64,000 bases of DNA from Streptomyces sp. ML-6 (GCF_030116705.1 NZ_JAOTIK010000001.1:6600501-6664500), one strand, 5' to 3'; positions 17,879 through 27,483 are shown, numbered from the stretch's first letter. Numbers and translations: made by a program. Notes: generated by a model from the sequence alone, not told the origin.

Positions 17879-18916
17879 TCACCGGCCCTTCGTCACCCGG
17901 CCGCCCCCCTCGGCGGCCTTCGCGACCTCCGCGACCGTCACGGGGCGCCGCTCCCGGCGGGACACCTCGCACGCCTCCGCGACCAGCAGCGCGTACCACG
18001 CCTCCCGGCCGTCGCACGGATTGGCCAGCTCGCCCCGCACCACCCGTACGAACGCGTCCAGCTCGGCCTCGTACGCCGGGGCGAACCGCTCCAGGAAACC
18101 GGGCCAGGGCCGGGCGGGGGCGGCGGGGCCCAGCGGCTCGGCGGAGGTGACCGGCGTACGGTCGTCCAGGCCGACCGTGATCTGGTCCAGCTCGCCCGCC
18201 AGCTCCATCCGCACGTCGTAACCCGCGCCGTTGCAACGGGTGGCCGTCGCCGTGGCCAAGGTGCCGTCGTCGAGGGTCAGCAGCGCCGCCGCCGTGTCGA
18301 CGTCACCCGCCGCCCGGAACATCGCGGGCCCGGCGTCCGACCCGGTGGCGTACACCTCGGTCACCTCACGGCCCGTCACCCACCGCAGCATGTCGAAGTC
18401 GTGGACCAGGCAGTCCCGGAACAGCCCCCCGGAGAGCGGCAGGTACGCGGCGGGCGGCGGTGCCGGATCCATCGTCGTCGCCCGCACGCTGTGCAGCCTG
18501 CCGAGCGTCCCGGCCCGCACGGCGGCGCGGGCCGCCCCGTAACCGGCGTCGAACCTGCGCATGAAGCCCAGCTGGAGCAAGCTGCCTGCCTCGTCGACCT
18601 CGCGCAGCGCGCCCAGTGTCCCCGGCAGGTCCAGCGCGATCGGCTTCTCGCAGAACGCCGGGAGCCCCGCCCGCGCGGCCCGGCCGATCAGCTCCGCGTG
18701 GGCCGCGGTGGCCGAGGCGATCACCACGGCGTCCACCCCGGCGCCGAACACCTCGGCCGCGCTCCCCACGGCCGACGCGCCGACGTGCCGCGCGACGCCG
18801 GCCGCCCGGTCCCCGTCGGTGTCCGTCACCACCAGGGCGTCCACCTCGGGGTGGCGGGCCAGTACACCCGCGTGGAAGGAACCGATCCGGCCGGTGCCGA
18901 TGAGTCCGATGCGCAT
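17879..18916 (-). CDS. Gfo/Idh/MocA oxidoreductase, probable myo-inositol 2-dehydrogenase type
   Basis: 345 aa from ATG 18916. Rossmann start MRIGLIGTGRIGSFHAGVLARHP, the EKP motif in FCEKPIAL (catalytic Lys) and DCLVHDFDMLRW with the His/Asp active-site pair give the inositol/sugar dehydrogenase family. Divergent from a ribose/inositol-type ABC uptake operon and a ROK kinase, so it probably oxidises the imported polyol or sugar. The exact substrate is inferred. An upstream in-frame ATG at 18955 is less likely. Confidence 0.88.
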   Translation of the reverse strand: MRIGLIGTGRIGSFHAGVLARHPEVDALVVTDTDGDRAAGVARHVGASAVGSAAEVFGAGVDAVVIASATAAHAELIGRAARAGLPAFCEKPIALDLPGTLGALREVDEAGSLLQLGFMRRFDAGYGAARAAVRAGTLGRLHSVRATTMDPAPPPAAYLPLSGGLFRDCLVHDFDMLRWVTGREVTEVYATGSDAGPAMFRAAGDVDTAAALLTLDDGTLATATATRCNGAGYDVRMELAGELDQITVGLDDRTPVTSAEPLGPAAPARPWPGFLERFAPAYEAELDAFVRVVRGELANPCDGREAWYALLVAEACEVSRRERRPVTVAEVAKAAEGGGRVTKGR

Positions 18917-19103
18917 GGACCCAACGTGCCGCCCACCGGCTGCCCTGTCAACCATATGTCCTTACAAGGTGTGACTTGTTCAATTGTCACGACATCCGGG
19001 CATCACAACTCCTTTACTGCTAGGCGCCGTTGACGTCCGGTACGACCGCCGCTAGAAAACGTCCAGCCGCACTCCGGCGGCCGTGGAGAGAAGGCGGACC
19101 CCC
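18917..19103. promoter_or_regulatory. Divergent promoter region of the polyol/sugar uptake locus
   Basis: The AT-richer stretch 18950-19020 carries an operator-like inverted repeat GTGAC-N10-GTCAC (18971-18990) enclosing TTGTTCAA, and CCTTACAAGG just before it. Both directions probably start here. No regulator gene is adjacent, so the binding protein is unknown. Confidence 0.5.
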
Positions 19104-20108
19104 ATGCGCACCTCCCGCAGAGCAGCAGCCCTGATCACCGTCACGGCCCTCGGCCTCGCCCTCGCCGTCTCCGGATGCAGCGGCTCCGGCGGCAAGGACG
19201 CCGAGGAGAGGCCCGCGGGAAGCGGCGGCGGGAAGGCGGCCGGCACCCCCCGGATGAAGATCGCGATGGTCACGCACTCGGGGGAGGGCGACACCTTCTG
19301 GGACATCGTGCAGAACGGTGCGAAGCAGGCGGCGGCCAAGGACGACGTCGAGTTCCTCTACTCGGCGCACAAGGAGGGCAGGGAACAGGCCCAGCTCGTG
19401 CAGGCCGCCATCGACCAGAAGGCCGACGGCATCGTCGTCACCCTCGCCAAACCGGAAGCGCTCAGGACCGTCGTCACCAAGGCGGTGAAGGCCGGCATAC
19501 CCGTGGTGACGATCAACGCGGGCGCACGGTTCTCCGCGGAGTTCGGCGCGCTCACCCACATCGGCCAGGACGAGGCCGTCGCCGGCGAGGCGGTCGGCGA
19601 GGAGCTCACCGCGCGCGGACGCAAGAGGGTCCTCTGCGTCATCCACGAGCAGGGCAACGTATCGCTGGAGGAACGTTGCGCCGGGGTGCGGAAGACCTTC
19701 GGGGGCCACGTCGAGAACCTGAACGTCGAGGGCACCAACATGCCGGCCGCCACCTCCTCGATCGAGGCGAAGCTCCAGGCCGACCGGGGCATCGACGCCG
19801 TCGTCACCCTCGGCGCCCCCTTCGCCGCCGCCTCCGTCAAGGCCAAGGACGGCTCCGGCAGCAGGGCCGAGATCGACACCTTCGACCTGAACGCCGAGGT
19901 TGTCGGACGGCTGAAGGCCGGGGAGGTCGGCTTCGCCGTCGACCAGCAGCCCTACCTCCAGGGCTACCTCGCCATCGACGCCCTGTGGCTGAACCGGACC
20001 AACGGCAACGTCGTCGGCGGCGGAAAACCAGTGCTCACCGGCCCGGCGATCGTCACCGCCGACGACGTGCCGCAGCTGGAGAAGTACACCGCGCGCGGTA
20101 CCCGGTGA
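19104..20108 (+). CDS. Sugar/polyol ABC transporter substrate-binding lipoprotein (copy 1)
   Basis: 334 aa. Signal peptide MRTSRRAAALITVTALGLALAVSGC with lipobox VSGC, so it is lipid-anchored outside the membrane. The type 1 periplasmic-binding fold is clear: [54 protein letters not shown] and [23 protein letters not shown] 19104 is preferred over GTG 19083 because AAGG lies at 19092-19095. A close paralogue follows directly. Confidence 0.92.
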   Translation: MRTSRRAAALITVTALGLALAVSGCSGSGGKDAEERPAGSGGGKAAGTPRMKIAMVTHSGEGDTFWDIVQNGAKQAAAKDDVEFLYSAHKEGREQAQLVQAAIDQKADGIVVTLAKPEALRTVVTKAVKAGIPVVTINAGARFSAEFGALTHIGQDEAVAGEAVGEELTARGRKRVLCVIHEQGNVSLEERCAGVRKTFGGHVENLNVEGTNMPAATSSIEAKLQADRGIDAVVTLGAPFAAASVKAKDGSGSRAEIDTFDLNAEVVGRLKAGEVGFAVDQQPYLQGYLAIDALWLNRTNGNVVGGGKPVLTGPAIVTADDVPQLEKYTARGTR

Positions 20109-20272
20109 AGCCTCCGCGCCCCGCCGCGGGCACCCGGCCCCGACCCCCGCGCCCCGCCCCTGCCGGGCCGCGCCCCGGACGACTCGGGGATACTTGGCCA
20201 GCCGGTCGGGGCGCGAACCGCCCCCGGCCGCTCCAAGCAGTACAGCGAGCAGCACAAGAAGGGCACGGCGTC

Positions 20273-21286
20273 GTGGCAAGGGTTCGGACAGGGGTACGTG
20301 CGATGGGCGCCGTGCTTGCGGCGGTGCTCGGGGCCTCCCTCGTGGGATGCAGCAGCACCGGCGGCAAGCGGGCGGAGGAGCGCGCGGCCCGGGCCGCCGC
20401 CGAGGGCCGGGCCGCGGTGGACACACCCCGCTGGACCTTCGCCATGGTCACCCACTCGGGCGATGGCGACACCTTCTGGGACATCGTCCAGCGCGGCGCC
20501 GAGCAGGCAGCCGTCAAGGACAACATCAAGTTCCTGTACTCGCACCACGACGAGGCGCAGCAGCAGGCCCAGCTCGTGCAGGCCGCCATCGACCAGAAGG
20601 TCGACGGGCTGATCGTCACCCTCGCCAAGCCCGACGCGATGAAGGACGTCGTCACCAAGGCGGTGAAGGCCGGAATCCCGGTGGTCACGGTGAACTCGGG
20701 CTCCGCGGAGTCCAAGCGGTTCGGCGCTCTCACCCACATCGGCCAGGACGAGTCCGTCGCGGGCGAGGCGGTCGGCGAGGAGCTCACCGCGCGTGGCCGC
20801 AAGAAGGCCCTGTGCATCCTGCACGAGCAGGGCAACGTCGGCCACGAGCAGCGCTGCGCCGGAGCGAAGAAGTCCTTCGACGGACAGCTGCAGAACCTGT
20901 ACGTGGAGGGCACCAACATGCCCGACGTCCAGGCGTCCATCGAGGCGAAGCTCCAGGCCGACAAGAGCATCGACGCGGTCGTCACCCTCGGCGCGCCCTT
21001 CGCGGACGCCGCCGTCAAGGCGAAGAAGACCGCGGGCAGCAGGGCCGAGATCGACACCTTCGACCTGAACGCCAAGGTCGCCACGGCCCTCCAGGACGGA
21101 ACCCTCGGCTTCGCCGTCGACCAGCAGCCCTACCTCCAGGGCTACGAGGCGGTCGATCTGCTCTGGCTCAACCGCTCCAACGGCAACGTGCTCGGCGGCG
21201 GCCGCCCGGTCCTCACCGGACCGCAGATCATCACCTCGAAGGACGCCGCGGAACTGGCCCAGTACACGAAGCGGGGGACCCGATGA
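20273..21286 (+). CDS. Sugar/polyol ABC transporter substrate-binding lipoprotein (copy 2)
   Basis: 337 aa from GTG 20273, giving the basic signal [26 protein letters not shown] with lipobox LVGC; a start at ATG 20303 would remove the positive n-region. It aligns along its whole length with copy 1 ([74 protein letters not shown]), by eye about 70% identical, so it arose by tandem duplication. Its stop overlaps the permease ATG, whereas copy 1 is 164 bp upstream, so copy 2 is the one coupled to the transporter. Confidence 0.92.
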   Translation: MARVRTGVRAMGAVLAAVLGASLVGCSSTGGKRAEERAARAAAEGRAAVDTPRWTFAMVTHSGDGDTFWDIVQRGAEQAAVKDNIKFLYSHHDEAQQQAQLVQAAIDQKVDGLIVTLAKPDAMKDVVTKAVKAGIPVVTVNSGSAESKRFGALTHIGQDESVAGEAVGEELTARGRKKALCILHEQGNVGHEQRCAGAKKSFDGQLQNLYVEGTNMPDVQASIEAKLQADKSIDAVVTLGAPFADAAVKAKKTAGSRAEIDTFDLNAKVATALQDGTLGFAVDQQPYLQGYEAVDLLWLNRSNGNVLGGGRPVLTGPQIITSKDAAELAQYTKRGTR

Positions 21287-22335
21287 ACACGATCGCCGGA
21301 CCTTCCGCCCCGGTGGGGAAGGACGAGCGGCTGCTGCACACCTCACCGCTGCGCAGGCTCCTCGGCCGCCCCGAGCTCGGCTCGGTGGTCGGCGCCGCGG
21401 CCGTCTTCGTCTTCTTCTCGATCGTCGCCGACAGCTTCCTGCGCGCCTCCAGCCTCGGCACGGTGCTCTACGCGGCCTCGACGATCGGGATCATGGCCGC
21501 CCCGGTGGCGCTGCTGATGATCGGCGGCGAGTTCGACCTCTCCGCCGGGGTGATGGTCACCAGCTCCGCGCTGGTCTCGTCGATGTTCAGCTACCAGATG
21601 ACGGCCAACGTCTGGGTCGGCGTCCTCGTGTCGCTGCTGGTCACCCTGGCCTTCGGCGCGTTCAACGGCTTCATGCTGACCCGTACGAAACTGCCGAGCT
21701 TCATCATCACGCTCGGCACGTTCCTCATGCTGACCGGCCTCAACCTGGGGTTCACCAAGCTGATCAGCGGTACCGTCTCGACGAAGGCCATCGGCGACAT
21801 GGAGGGCTTCGACTCGGCCCGCAAGGTGTTCGCCTCGCAGTGGACCATCGGCGGCGTCGAGCTCAAGGTCACCATCCTGTGGTGGGCCGCCCTCGTCGCG
21901 ATCGCCACCTGGATCCTGCTCCGCACCCGCTTCGGCAACTGGATCTTCGCGGTCGGCGGCGAGGCCGACGCGGCCCGCGCGGTCGGCGTCCCGGTGATCC
22001 GCACCAGGATCGGGCTCTACCTCGGCGTCGCCTTCGCCGCCTGGGTCTCCGGCCAGCACCTGCTGTTCTCGTACGACGTCGTCCAGTCCGGCGAGGGCGT
22101 CGGCAACGAACTGATCTACATCATCGCGGCCGTCATCGGCGGCTGCCTGATCACCGGCGGCTACGGCTCCGCGATCGGCTCCGCGGTCGGTGCCTTCATC
22201 TTCGGCATGACCAGCAAGGGCATCGTGTACGCGGAGTGGAACCCGGACTGGTTCAAGTTCTTCCTCGGAGCCATGCTGCTCCTGGCCACCCTGCTCAACG
22301 CATGGGTACGCAAGCGCGCGGAGGCGACGAAATGA
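21283..22335 (+). CDS. ABC transporter permease (RbsC/XylH family)
   Basis: 350 aa with eight to ten hydrophobic segments. [22 protein letters not shown], the signature of BPD_transp_2 permeases (ribose, xylose, inositol importers), [18 protein letters not shown] and [21 protein letters not shown] are all present. ATGA overlaps join it to the binding protein before and ATPase after. Confidence 0.93.
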   Translation: MNTIAGPSAPVGKDERLLHTSPLRRLLGRPELGSVVGAAAVFVFFSIVADSFLRASSLGTVLYAASTIGIMAAPVALLMIGGEFDLSAGVMVTSSALVSSMFSYQMTANVWVGVLVSLLVTLAFGAFNGFMLTRTKLPSFIITLGTFLMLTGLNLGFTKLISGTVSTKAIGDMEGFDSARKVFASQWTIGGVELKVTILWWAALVAIATWILLRTRFGNWIFAVGGEADAARAVGVPVIRTRIGLYLGVAFAAWVSGQHLLFSYDVVQSGEGVGNELIYIIAAVIGGCLITGGYGSAIGSAVGAFIFGMTSKGIVYAEWNPDWFKFFLGAMLLLATLLNAWVRKRAEATK

Positions 22336-23180
22336 CGGCCCCCCAGGCACCGGCCGCCCCGGAGACGCCCCGCCGGGCGCTCGTCGAGCTGGACCACGTC
22401 AGCAAGTACTACGGCAACATCCGGGCGCTCGACGACGTCTCGCTGGAGGTCCACGCGGGGGAGATCTCCTGCGTGCTCGGCGACAACGGGGCCGGCAAGT
22501 CCACCCTGATCAAGATCATCGCGGGGCTGCACCGGCACGACGCCGGCACCTTCCTCGTCGACGGCGAGGAGACCACCCTCGTCAATCCGCGCGACGCCCT
22601 GGACCGGGGCATCGCCACGGTCTACCAGGACCTCGCCGTCGTCCCCCTCATGCCGGTCTGGCGCAACTTCTTCCTCGGCTCGGAGCCGACCACGGGCGTG
22701 GGCCCCTTCAAACGCCTCGACGTGCGCCTGATGCGCGAGACGACCCGCTCCGAACTGCTGCGCATGGGCATCGACCTGCGCGACGTCGACCAGCCGATCG
22801 GCACCCTGTCCGGCGGCGAGCGCCAGTGCGTCGCCATCGCGCGGGCCGTCCACTTCGGCGCCAAGGTGCTCGTGCTGGACGAGCCCACCGCCGCACTCGG
22901 CGTCAAGCAGTCCGGGGTCGTGCTCAAGTACGTCGCGGCCGCCCGCGACGCGGGTCTCGGCGTGGTCCTCATCACGCACAACCCTCACCACGCGTATCTG
23001 GTCGGTGACCGGTTCGTCCTGCTCAAGCGGGGCGCCATGGCCGGCAGCCACACCAAGGAGAGCGTCACGCTGGACGAACTGACCCGCCAGATGGCGGGCG
23101 GCAGCGAGCTGGAGGAGCTCAGCCACGAGCTGGAACGGGCCACCGGCCCGGCCCGCCCGGACACCGACGAGCCCGCGTAG
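22332..23180 (+). CDS. ABC transporter ATP-binding protein (single-domain RbsA-like)
   Basis: 282 aa. Walker [10 protein letters not shown]-loop [10 protein letters not shown], signature [15 protein letters not shown], Walker [13 protein letters not shown] and switch His LITHNPHHA. It has one nucleotide-binding domain instead of the two fused in RbsA, so it presumably acts as a homodimer. Translationally coupled to the permease. Confidence 0.93.
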   Translation: MTAPQAPAAPETPRRALVELDHVSKYYGNIRALDDVSLEVHAGEISCVLGDNGAGKSTLIKIIAGLHRHDAGTFLVDGEETTLVNPRDALDRGIATVYQDLAVVPLMPVWRNFFLGSEPTTGVGPFKRLDVRLMRETTRSELLRMGIDLRDVDQPIGTLSGGERQCVAIARAVHFGAKVLVLDEPTAALGVKQSGVVLKYVAAARDAGLGVVLITHNPHHAYLVGDRFVLLKRGAMAGSHTKESVTLDELTRQMAGGSELEELSHELERATGPARPDTDEPA

Positions 23181-23311
23181 CCCCGGCGGGTGCCCGGCCC
23201 CGCCCGCCCCGGTCCGCCCGCCCCGGCCCTCCGGCAGTGGCAGAATCGAGCCCGACGGGCGCAGTCCGCCGCCGGGGGCACCACTCCCGGCTCCCCGACC
23301 CCGCAGGGACG

Positions 23312-24475
23312 ATGAGCACGTACCGCGACTTCACACACCGCGGCTCCGCCCGCGCCACCGTCCTGCGGACCGTGGGCACCAGGGAGCGGCGCTCCCACCT
23401 CACGGCGCCCCGGGTCCCCACCGTCGGCATCGACATCGGCGGCACGAAGGTGATGGCGGGCGTCGTCGACGCCGACGGCAACATCCTGGAACAGTTGCGC
23501 ACCGAGACGCCGGACAAGTCCAAGAGCCCCAAGGTCGTCGAGGACACCATCGTCGAACTGGTCCTGGACCTCTCCGACCGGCACGACGTGCACGCCGTCG
23601 GCATCGGGGCGGCCGGCTGGGTCGACGCGGACCGCTCCCGGGTGCTGTTCGCCCCGCACCTCGCCTGGCGGGACGAACCGCTGCGCGACGCCCTCGCCTC
23701 CCGGCTCGTCGTCCCCGTCATGGTCGACAACGACGCCAACACCGCCGCCTGGGCGGAATGGCGCTTCGGCGCGGGCCGCGGCGAGGACCACCTCGTCATG
23801 ATCACGCTCGGCACCGGCATCGGCGGCGCGATCCTGGAGGACGGCCAGGTCAAGCGCGGCAAGTACGGGGTCGCCGGTGAGTTCGGCCACATGCAGGTGG
23901 TGCCCGGCGGACACCGCTGCCCCTGCGGGAACCGCGGCTGCTGGGAGCAGTACAGCTCCGGCAACGCCCTGGTCCGCGAGGCCAAGGAGCTGGCCGCGGC
24001 CGACTCCCCGGTGGCGCACGGCATCATCGAGCGGGTCAAGGGCAACATCCCCGACATCACCGGCCCCCTCATCACCGAACTGGCCCGCGAGGGCGACGCG
24101 ATGTGCGTCGAACTCCTCCAGGACATCGGCCAGTGGCTCGGCGTGGGCATCGCCAACCTGGCCGCCGCGCTCGACCCCTCCTGCTTCGTCATCGGCGGGG
24201 GCGTCAGCGCCGCCGACGACCTGCTCATCGGCCCCGCCCGGGACGCCTTCAAGCGCCACCTCACCGGCCGCGGCTACCGCCCCGAGGCCCGGATCGCGAA
24301 GGCCCAGCTCGGCCCGGAGGCGGGTATGGTCGGCGCCGCGGACCTGGCCCGGCTGGTGGCCCGCAGGTTCCGCCGCACCAACCGCCGCCGCGTCGAACGG
24401 TACGAGCGGTACGCCCAGATCTACGACCAGGCCGCGAGCACCCTCCGCAACACGCGAAACACCCGCACCTCCTAG
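23312..24475 (+). CDS. ROK-family sugar kinase (glucokinase-like)
   Basis: 387 aa from ATG 23312. ATP site DIGGTKVMAG, substrate region MVDNDANTAAWAEWRFGAG with catalytic Asp, and ROK zinc motif GGHRCPCGNRGCWEQYSSG. No N-terminal helix-turn-helix, so it is a kinase rather than a ROK repressor; the about 45-residue N-extension (TYRDFTHRGSARATVLRTVGTRERRSHL) is unusual and basic. Located behind the importer, it probably phosphorylates the incoming sugar. Confidence 0.9.
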   Translation: MSTYRDFTHRGSARATVLRTVGTRERRSHLTAPRVPTVGIDIGGTKVMAGVVDADGNILEQLRTETPDKSKSPKVVEDTIVELVLDLSDRHDVHAVGIGAAGWVDADRSRVLFAPHLAWRDEPLRDALASRLVVPVMVDNDANTAAWAEWRFGAGRGEDHLVMITLGTGIGGAILEDGQVKRGKYGVAGEFGHMQVVPGGHRCPCGNRGCWEQYSSGNALVREAKELAAADSPVAHGIIERVKGNIPDITGPLITELAREGDAMCVELLQDIGQWLGVGIANLAAALDPSCFVIGGGVSAADDLLIGPARDAFKRHLTGRGYRPEARIAKAQLGPEAGMVGAADLARLVARRFRRTNRRRVERYERYAQIYDQAASTLRNTRNTRTS

Positions 24476-24489
24476 GGACCAGCAGACAC

Positions 24490-25080
24490 ATGACCGCAGC
24501 CGAGCACCCCGTCCTGCCGCGCCAGTCCCCGCCGCCCGACGACGAACGGCCGCCGCAGGACCGGCGCCGGATGATCCGCCGCCGTCTGATCACGGCGACC
24601 ATCATCGTGCTGCTCATCGGCATCCCCGCCGGCTACCTGCTGATCTCCGCCGGCCAGAGCCGCCGGGCCGGCCAGAACAAGGAGGCCGAGGCGGCCGCCC
24701 AGGGGCTCCGGGAGGGCTGGCCGTCCCGGATGCAGCGCCGGATCTTCGAGCTCCCGATGCCCGGCAACTCCCTGGACGTGCAGTACTACGAGACCAACAA
24801 CTGGAAGGCCAGCCGGCTGTACGTGGAGTTCCGCACCACGTCCGCCGGACTGGACCGGTTCCTCAGCCGGCTCGGCAGCGGGCGGGGCGACCTGCGGCCC
24901 GGCGAGGTGACCATCGGCGCCCGCGACCGGCAGGTCTCGGGCTGGTCCTTCGACCCCGGGACCGACTGGGCGGGCACCACGCACACCAACAAGGACCCCC
25001 GGCCCACCCAGGACATCATGGTGAACATGACCGACCCGATGAACCCGGTCGTCTACGTGGTGTCCGCGGCGACCCCCTGA
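24490..25080 (+). CDS. Membrane-anchored hypothetical protein
   Basis: 196 aa. A charged proline-rich N-terminus (PPPDDERPPQDRRRMIRRR) precedes one transmembrane helix at about residues 38-56 (TATIIVLLIGIPAGYLLIS), then a 140-residue exported domain containing VQYYETNNWKASRLYVEFRT and TQDIMVNMTDPMNPVVYVVSA. It begins 14 bp after the kinase and is probably in the same transcript. No family recognised; topology suggests a sensory or cell-surface role. Confidence 0.75.
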   Translation: MTAAEHPVLPRQSPPPDDERPPQDRRRMIRRRLITATIIVLLIGIPAGYLLISAGQSRRAGQNKEAEAAAQGLREGWPSRMQRRIFELPMPGNSLDVQYYETNNWKASRLYVEFRTTSAGLDRFLSRLGSGRGDLRPGEVTIGARDRQVSGWSFDPGTDWAGTTHTNKDPRPTQDIMVNMTDPMNPVVYVVSAATP

Positions 25081-25153
25081 CGGAGGACCGGGAAGCCGTG
25101 CCACTCCGGCCCCCTGACGGCCCGGCGCCCCCTGACGGAGGACCGGGAAGCCG
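25073..25153 (+). repeat. Duplicated 26-bp segment spanning a stop codon
   Basis: A 26-bp sequence at 25073-25098, which includes the stop codon of the preceding gene, recurs perfectly at 25128-25153 (55-bp period). It looks like a recent small tandem duplication of the gene end. Confidence 0.8.
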
Positions 25154-25175
25154 CGCCGCCCCGGCCCGGCGGCCC

Positions 25176-25808
25176 TCAGGAGGCGTCCGGGGCCGGAGCG
25201 AGTGCCGGGGAGACGAGGTCGAAGGCCTCGTCCAGGAGGGCCACCGGGTCCGGGGCCGTGTCGCTCTCGCTCCAGCGCCGCAGGACCACGTGGAAGGCGG
25301 CCAGGGCCGTCCCGGCGGCCAGTCGCGGGTAGAGGTCGCTCCCGGCGTCCCGGCCGACGCGGCGGGCGAGTTCCTCGGCGAGTTCGTCGCGCCACCGGTC
25401 CTGCCGCTCCAGGAACCGGGCGAGCAGCGCGGGGGTGCGCAGGATCAGCCGCACCACGCGCAGGGCCCGCTCCGAGTGGGCGGCACACGTGGTCACGGGC
25501 ACCCGCACGGCGTGCCGCAGCGCCTCGGCCGGCGACTCCTCGGCGGGCCGCTCCGCCAGCGCCGCCCGCATGTCCGCCCCCATGTCGGCCAGGAACTGGA
25601 CGACGACGTCCTCCTTGGACGCGAAGTAGCGGAAGAACGTCCGCTTGGAGACGCCCGCAGCCGCCACGATCTCATCGACGGTGACGGCGTCGAAGCCCTT
25701 GAGCGCCAGCAACTGCAGGGCCGCCTCGGTCAGTTCGTCCGAGACGAGCCGACGTTTGCGTTCGGCCAGGCTCAGATCGGGTCGCGTACTCACCCCCGCA
25801 TGGTACAT
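25176..25808 (-). CDS. TetR-family repressor
   Basis: 210 aa from ATG 25808 (a GTG at 25793 is a plausible shorter start). DNA-binding region ELTEAALQLLALKGFDAVTVDEIVAAAGVSKRTFFRYFASKEDV is a textbook TetR helix-turn-helix. The ligand domain is unremarkable. Divergent from an SDR gene with a 37-bp inverted repeat between them, so it probably represses both genes and is released by a substrate of the dehydrogenase. Confidence 0.93.
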   Translation of the reverse strand: MYHAGVSTRPDLSLAERKRRLVSDELTEAALQLLALKGFDAVTVDEIVAAAGVSKRTFFRYFASKEDVVVQFLADMGADMRAALAERPAEESPAEALRHAVRVPVTTCAAHSERALRVVRLILRTPALLARFLERQDRWRDELAEELARRVGRDAGSDLYPRLAAGTALAAFHVVLRRWSESDTAPDPVALLDEAFDLVSPALAPAPDAS

Positions 25809-25819
25809 GTCGTGCCGTG

Positions 25820-25856
25820 AATGGCACTTGGTATCTCCTTGACACCAAGTGCCATT
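25820..25856. promoter_or_regulatory. TetR operator and divergent promoter
   Basis: Inverted repeat with 16-bp arms (25820-25835 and 25841-25856; one mismatch) around a 5-bp spacer; the outer 12 bp, AATGGCACTTGG, are perfect. It contains a consensus -35 TTGACA (25839-25844) for the SDR gene with a CAGTCT at -10 distance (25862-25867), so bound repressor would block it. Confidence 0.85.
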
Positions 25857-25874
25857 GGGGTCAGTCTGTGCCGC

Positions 25875-26807
25875 ATGAGACAGGAACGCTGGAATGCCGG
25901 GCGGATCGTGGACCAGACCGACCGGGTGTTCGTCGTCACCGGGGCCGGAAGCGGCCTGGGCCTCGCGACCGGCCACGCACTCGCCCGGCGGGGAGCGCGG
26001 GTGGTCCTCGCGGTGCGGGACACGGAGAAGGGGCGACGGGCCGCAGCCGCGATCACCGCCGACACCCCCGGCGCCCGGCTGGAGGTGCGCCACCTCGACC
26101 TGGCCGACCTCGGGTCGGTGCGCGGCTTCGCCGACGCGCTGCGCGCGGACCATCCGCGCATCGACGTGCTGGTCAACAACGCCGGCATCATGGCGCCGAC
26201 CCGTGCCCTGAGCCCGCAGGGCCATGAGCTGCAGTTCGCCACCAACCATCTCGGTCACTTCGCGCTCACCGGCCTGCTGCTCGACCTGCTGGCCGAGGGC
26301 GTCGATCCCCGGGTGGTCACCGTGAGCTCGCCCAACCACCGCCGGGGCCGGATCGCCTTCGATGACGTGGACGGGGAGCGGACGTACTCCCCGATGGGCC
26401 ACTACAACCAGTCCAAGCTGGCCAACGCCGTCTTCGGACACCAGCTGCACCTGCGCCTGACCGGGGCCGGGAGCCCGGTGCGGAGCGTGCTCGCCCACCC
26501 CGGCTACGTCGCCACCGGACTCCAGAGGGGCACACCGGTCAGGGCGGTGCGGCTGCTGTACGGCCGCCTGCTGTCCCCGCTCGCCGGGAAGCCCGCCGAG
26601 GGCGCGCTCTCCCCGCTGTACGCGGCGACCGAACCGGGCGTGCGCGGCGGCGAGTTCATCGGCCCCGACGGCGCGGGCGAGCTGCGCGGCGCGCCCACCC
26701 GGGTGCCCCTCGCGCCCCGCGCGAAGGACGACGCCACCGGGCGCCGCCTGTGGGAGCTGTCGGAACGGCTGACCGGAGTGCGCTTCCCGTTCCCCGCGAC
26801 CGCGTGA
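25875..26807 (+). CDS. SDR-family oxidoreductase (retinol dehydrogenase/WWOX-like)
   Basis: 310 aa from ATG 25875. Motifs: TGAGSGLGLATGHALARRG, HLDLADLGSV, NNAGIMAPT, TNHLGHFALTGLL, VTVSS, and Tyr/Lys in YNQSKLAN. The TNHLGHF and YNQSKLAN pattern is that of the protochlorophyllide/retinol dehydrogenase-like subgroup. Its control by the neighbouring TetR suggests induction by a xenobiotic aldehyde, ketone or metabolite. Confidence 0.92.
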   Translation: MRQERWNAGRIVDQTDRVFVVTGAGSGLGLATGHALARRGARVVLAVRDTEKGRRAAAAITADTPGARLEVRHLDLADLGSVRGFADALRADHPRIDVLVNNAGIMAPTRALSPQGHELQFATNHLGHFALTGLLLDLLAEGVDPRVVTVSSPNHRRGRIAFDDVDGERTYSPMGHYNQSKLANAVFGHQLHLRLTGAGSPVRSVLAHPGYVATGLQRGTPVRAVRLLYGRLLSPLAGKPAEGALSPLYAATEPGVRGGEFIGPDGAGELRGAPTRVPLAPRAKDDATGRRLWELSERLTGVRFPFPATA

Positions 26808-26812
26808 GAACC

Positions 26813-26876
26813 GCACGGACGTGACCGCGCGGACGTGACCGCGCGGACATGACCGCGGCACCGCGCGGACGTGACC
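26813..26876 (+). repeat. 14-bp tandem repeat downstream of SDR
   Basis: Units GCGCGGACGTGACC at 26813 (one change), 26827, 26841 (one change) and 26863, the last after an 8-bp interruption. It directly follows the SDR stop codon. Confidence 0.8.
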
Positions 26877-26909
26877 GCCGACCGTCGGCCGCCGCCCCTC
26901 GGCCGCCCC

Positions 26910-26925
26910 AGGGCCGATCGGCCCT
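26910..26925 (+). promoter_or_regulatory. 16-bp perfect palindrome upstream of SLOG-VKOR operon
   Basis: AGGGCCGATCGGCCCT is fully symmetrical and lies 70 bp before the SLOG-like start. A related element, AGGGACTTTCGGCCCT, lies at 29534-29549 before the DevR-like gene. Binding by that regulator is inferred. Confidence 0.6.
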
Positions 26926-26994
26926 AGTGGCGACGGGGCGCCGATGGGTTCACTGCGATGCATCGCACGCCGCTGGTGCGCGCGGGAGGGAATC

Positions 26995-27483
26995 ATGGTG
27001 ATCGCAGTCGTCGGGCACAGGGACCTCGGCAAACCGACCCTGGAGCTGGTGGAGGCCGAACTGAGGGCGAGGCTGGACCGGTTGGCGGAGGGGGCCGCCG
27101 CGCTGGTGCGGGCCGGGTCGGGGCTGCCGCTGGTCTTCGGGCGGGCCGCCCGGGAGGCGGGCCGGAAACTGACGGTGCTGCTGCCGGCCCAGGGCGCGGT
27201 TCCCGCCCCCCTGCCCGAGCCGGACCGGTCGGCCGCGGGCGAACTGCTGGTCCTGGCCGAACACGTACGGCTGCTGGCCTTCGACCCGGCCGACCGGGAC
27301 GCGTGCGTCGGGGCCGACGAACGGCTGGTGGAGACCTGCCGGACCGTGCTCGCGGTGTGGGACGGATCACCGTCGGACGGCCGGGACGCCACCGCGCACC
27401 TGGTCGCCTTCGCACGTGCGCGGGGCATCCGGGTGGAGGTCGTCTGGCCGGACGGTTCGGTGCGGGGGCGGGGACGGGCATGA
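26995..27483 (+). CDS. SLOG-like Rossmann-fold protein
   Basis: 162 aa from ATG 26995 (GGGAGGG precedes it). It opens with VIAVVGHRDLGKPTLELVEAELRARL, has GLPLVFGRAAREAGRKLTVLLPA and ends in VWDGSPSDGRDATAHLVAFARARGIRVEVVWP. This GHR...LP...VWDG...A.A...V..VWP pattern is that of SLOG-superfamily nucleotide- or ligand-sensing proteins (related to DprA and LOG). It overlaps the VKOR gene by ATGA, so the two are co-made. Role is unknown; binding of a nucleotide or NAD-derived signal is inferred from the fold. Confidence 0.7.
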   Translation: MVIAVVGHRDLGKPTLELVEAELRARLDRLAEGAAALVRAGSGLPLVFGRAAREAGRKLTVLLPAQGAVPAPLPEPDRSAAGELLVLAEHVRLLAFDPADRDACVGADERLVETCRTVLAVWDGSPSDGRDATAHLVAFARARGIRVEVVWPDGSVRGRGRA

